The translations under genes were made by a program, and so were the position numbers. 64,000 nucleotides of DNA, from the NCBI GenBank assembly GCA_944358705.1, contig CALVRR010000007.1, positions 1 through 64,000 of the forward strand, read 5' to 3'. This DNA is from an uncultured Bacilli bacterium. Its GTDB lineage: Bacteria; Bacillota_I; Bacilli_A; RF39; UBA660. The notes beneath the pieces were generated by a model. The model had not been told where the DNA came from. It was given only the letters and a program-made list of their open reading frames with translations, and did no database searches. The first letter of the stretch is position 1. Every line of letters begins with the position of its first letter. Positions 63,101 to 64,000 of this stretch are shown one piece after another.

Positions 63101-63828
63101 TAGCAATTTTAGTAGGATCTTGGTTTGATAGCAATGAAACTTGGAATTATGCCCAAGCAGTATATAAAGAATCACTAACAGCACCAAGAAACATTTTTGC
63201 CAAAAAGACACAAAATGAAAATGGTGAAGAGATATTCGATAATAATCCAAAGGACGATTTAAAAGGAACCGTAGAATGTGGATATTCATACGAATGGTTA
63301 CCAAAACAAGATTACATAAACTTAGTATTAGGAAAATACTGTGGCTGTTGTGCTCACTTAGAAGGAGCTGGGTTTGGAATTATGCGAGCTAGCATGATAG
63401 ACAAAAACTCTCAGAACCTAGCATTAAAAATGGAAAATGGTGAAATCGTTGCGAAAGCAACTATTTATGTAAATAGGAGTGAACAGTATGCAGTATTTAA
63501 CACCATCGAAGTATCTCTAGGTCACAGAGAGAAAGAACAACTACAAAATCTTCGAGAAACATTTATTGAGGGAACAAAAGCCTTTTTAATAGCTTATAAC
63601 GAAAACAATCCAGAAAAAATGTTAAAAAATATCTATGTTGGAACTAAGAGAAATACTGTTTTTGAAGGATGGGACAATAAGGAGTACCCAGAAACAAACG
63701 TCCATACCTCACTTGACTACTCGACCTACTCTCTTAGTGGAAGGGGTTTTCATAAAGGAGATTGGATGATAGGTCAAAGATTGGTACTAAGTAAAAAACC
63801 AGAAAAAATAGTACTAAAAAGAAAATAA
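60103..63828 (+). CDS. large cytoplasmic LRR_5 (BspA-type) protein with C-terminal unknown domain
   Basis: 1241 aa. Residues about 25-650 are BspA-type leucine-rich repeats of about 23 residues (for example GAFAGCENLEEIVLPSTLKK). Then an all-helical middle (about 690-1050) and a C-terminal domain of about 165 residues with LGKYCGCCAHLEGAGFGIMR, QNLALKMENGEIVAKATIYV and AVFNTIEVS. Unlike secreted BspA proteins it has no signal peptide or sorting motif. ATG 60103 or the ATG two codons on is used (SD AAGGA). Divergent from the MoxR/VWA operon, followed after 15 bases by a second LRR_5 gene. Function unknown. Confidence 0.85.
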   Translation: MGMNVKNNVLIKITKDEIINEILNIPEYIQVIGSYAVHNLNMKRIKFSTNLIIIEDFAFLNSEDLEEITIPDSVIRIGERAFANAKKLKKLTLPEGLTNLGRGAFSGCENLEEVVLPSSLKKINSRTFANCKNLKKIIIPEGVEEIDWGAFAGCENLEEIVLPSTLKKLGKEAFMNCKKLKKINIPKQIDTLPNSLFKGCKELNIPLPDHIKTLEDSVFEGCSRLTYFPKHVVSFGKNCFKYCKSLKEITINPEVTEFPNSMFEGCTNLFKINHTQNQKVTIGKRCFKNCKSLPSIPEIVQNFNEEAFKNCINIKAINIIDKVIPFACFQGCKNLEIIQGDEKIEVLKSFAFSNCQKLRQINLENCIKISSEALSHCLLLEKVRLGHNLKEIGTMAFYNCISLTDINIPDALESIKKKAFQKCISLKTFRIPANLNTLGIAALNYMDSLERIEVSPENEKFLTPDNKILIKRMEGELVLYAGGLKQKSYSLYDYCVDTTQNIETIQPLNSIGAYAFAGNPYLEELTICSCTNSLDITSFKGCPNLKKLILKQIPLYTSHGFELKDNNRFYMEKFSKNTPFLPFEEVEYQGNFTLINHNALPHFTNVTKIILPENNTTCAIGNSAFKDCSIKSIRVPKNITRIEKETFKKNVSVNFDNGFSLITPLEYSINNNYYGNYRLYTLPEKYYIEETKKEESVITTLTKKQIRRVCRYPEVIENNPIAFLDIMNELINRNLDTPLLTNGILMKNIDLKDREILFSYLEQEKAFAFQILRKSKLLEEDDSLIQGLLQNEHAKSIIKFIELLKKYQKENNFLTNKMFIYIMDNPNAEDFFKYFDTNMKHLINKSQIKENPSTIKENLNDLLTLLKITGALEEDPITRQKAMMFIIEKIFAEKLPNGEKNEDQIVKDKIHTIFDYSLIPNIIFDKDFSEFFMKNYHELMKLEKRKAGTIKRIYSNFQEIKKTSTSNKGEQRKLKVTIEKCINYLNTKKFDNITKENRELAILVGSWFDSNETWNYAQAVYKESLTAPRNIFAKKTQNENGEEIFDNNPKDDLKGTVECGYSYEWLPKQDYINLVLGKYCGCCAHLEGAGFGIMRASMIDKNSQNLALKMENGEIVAKATIYVNRSEQYAVFNTIEVSLGHREKEQLQNLRETFIEGTKAFLIAYNENNPEKMLKNIYVGTKRNTVFEGWDNKEYPETNVHTSLDYSTYSLSGRGFHKGDWMIGQRLVLSKKPEKIVLKRK

Positions 63829-63843
63829 GAAAGGATTGGGAAA

Positions 63844-64000
63844 ATGGAAGTAAATGAATTCTATAGCTACGATAGTAAAACAAAAACGATAAAAGTCCAC
63901 GATGGTGTAACCACAATTCCAGCAAACGCTTTCCAGGATTTTAAATCAGTAGAAGAAATCATTCTACCAGATTCCGTAACAGTAATAGAACATCACGCTT
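63844..64000 (+). CDS. second LRR_5 protein, cut by the window end
   Basis: Partial, 52 codons. ATG 63844 with SD AAAGGATTGG; the frame reads MEVNEFYSYDSKTKTIKVHD and then a repeat unit (TTIPANAFQDFKSVEEIILP), a BspA-type leucine-rich start without signal peptide. It follows the 1241-residue gene by 15 bases, so a tandem, co-transcribed paralogue. Confidence 0.85.
   Translation, partial: MEVNEFYSYDSKTKTIKVHDGVTTIPANAFQDFKSVEEIILPDSVTVIEHHA

Noticed and set aside
1-64000. Mycoplasma-type genetic code (TGA as Trp)
   Set aside because: Genes end at TGA and Trp is encoded by TGG throughout, so the standard bacterial code applies.

Overview
The window is a low-GC, strongly strand-biased bacterial chromosome segment: most genes lie on the minus strand, in tight, often overlapping operons with clear Shine-Dalgarno (SD) sites. 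TGA is used as a stop (for example at 7538 and 22905), so this is the standard bacterial code, not the Mycoplasma code. T-box riboswitches, short rho-independent terminators, an [FeFe] hydrogenase, an arginine deiminase operon, a serpin and BspA-type leucine-rich proteins suggest an anaerobic, host-associated Firmicute (Bacilli/Erysipelotrichia/RF39-like). That placement is inference, not a measured assignment.

Layout. 1-7.5 kb: housekeeping genes rluD, lspA, dnaE, rpmB, a membrane-anchored unknown and typA. 7.5-7.8 kb: a small gene interrupted by an in-frame TAA. 8.0-14.9 kb: one seven-gene arginine operon holding an amino-acid ABC importer (binding protein, permease, ATPase), arcA, argF, arcC and a YfcC-type carrier, with a clear promoter and terminator. 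14.9-16.2 kb: DedA and a HAD phosphatase. 16.3 kb: tRNA-Gly(TCC), followed to about 27.6 kb by an accessory stretch: a PD-(D/E)XK-like protein, a degraded duplicate of its end, a frameshifted Nudix gene, 1090- and 652-residue unknowns, a possible ART-like protein and an XRE-VanZ fusion. No integrase is visible. 27.7-31.3 kb: metG and tyrS, each behind its own T-box; tyrS also carries a tyrosine-rich leader ORF that overlaps its start. 31.3-38.2 kb: cytidine deaminase, an adenylate-forming enzyme, an ASCH-Nudix fusion, a serpin, a HipA-like kinase with a 41-residue downstream ORF, a frameshifted alpha/beta hydrolase and a flavodoxin-fold reductase behind a MerR-type promoter. 38.3-41 kb: a GltD-like flavoprotein with an [FeFe] hydrogenase. 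41-54.5 kb: small enzymes, acetyltransferases, several base-excision-repair-like proteins, coaD/coaE, a PHP phosphoesterase and small unknowns. 54.4-60 kb: a four-gene operon with ankyrin repeats, a MoxR-type AAA+ ATPase, a VWA protein with a 156-bp tandem-repeat acidic arm, and a duplicated beta-rich protein. It is divergent from two LRR_5 genes (60.1-64 kb), the second cut by the window end.

Most promising candidates for something undescribed: (1) the combined T-box plus Tyr-rich leader peptide before tyrS; (2) the MoxR/VWA/ankyrin operon with its repeat-expanded acidic arm and divergent cytoplasmic LRR genes; (3) the HipA-like kinase with its micro-ORF; (4) the tRNA-Gly precursor whose leader is complementary to the tRNA body.
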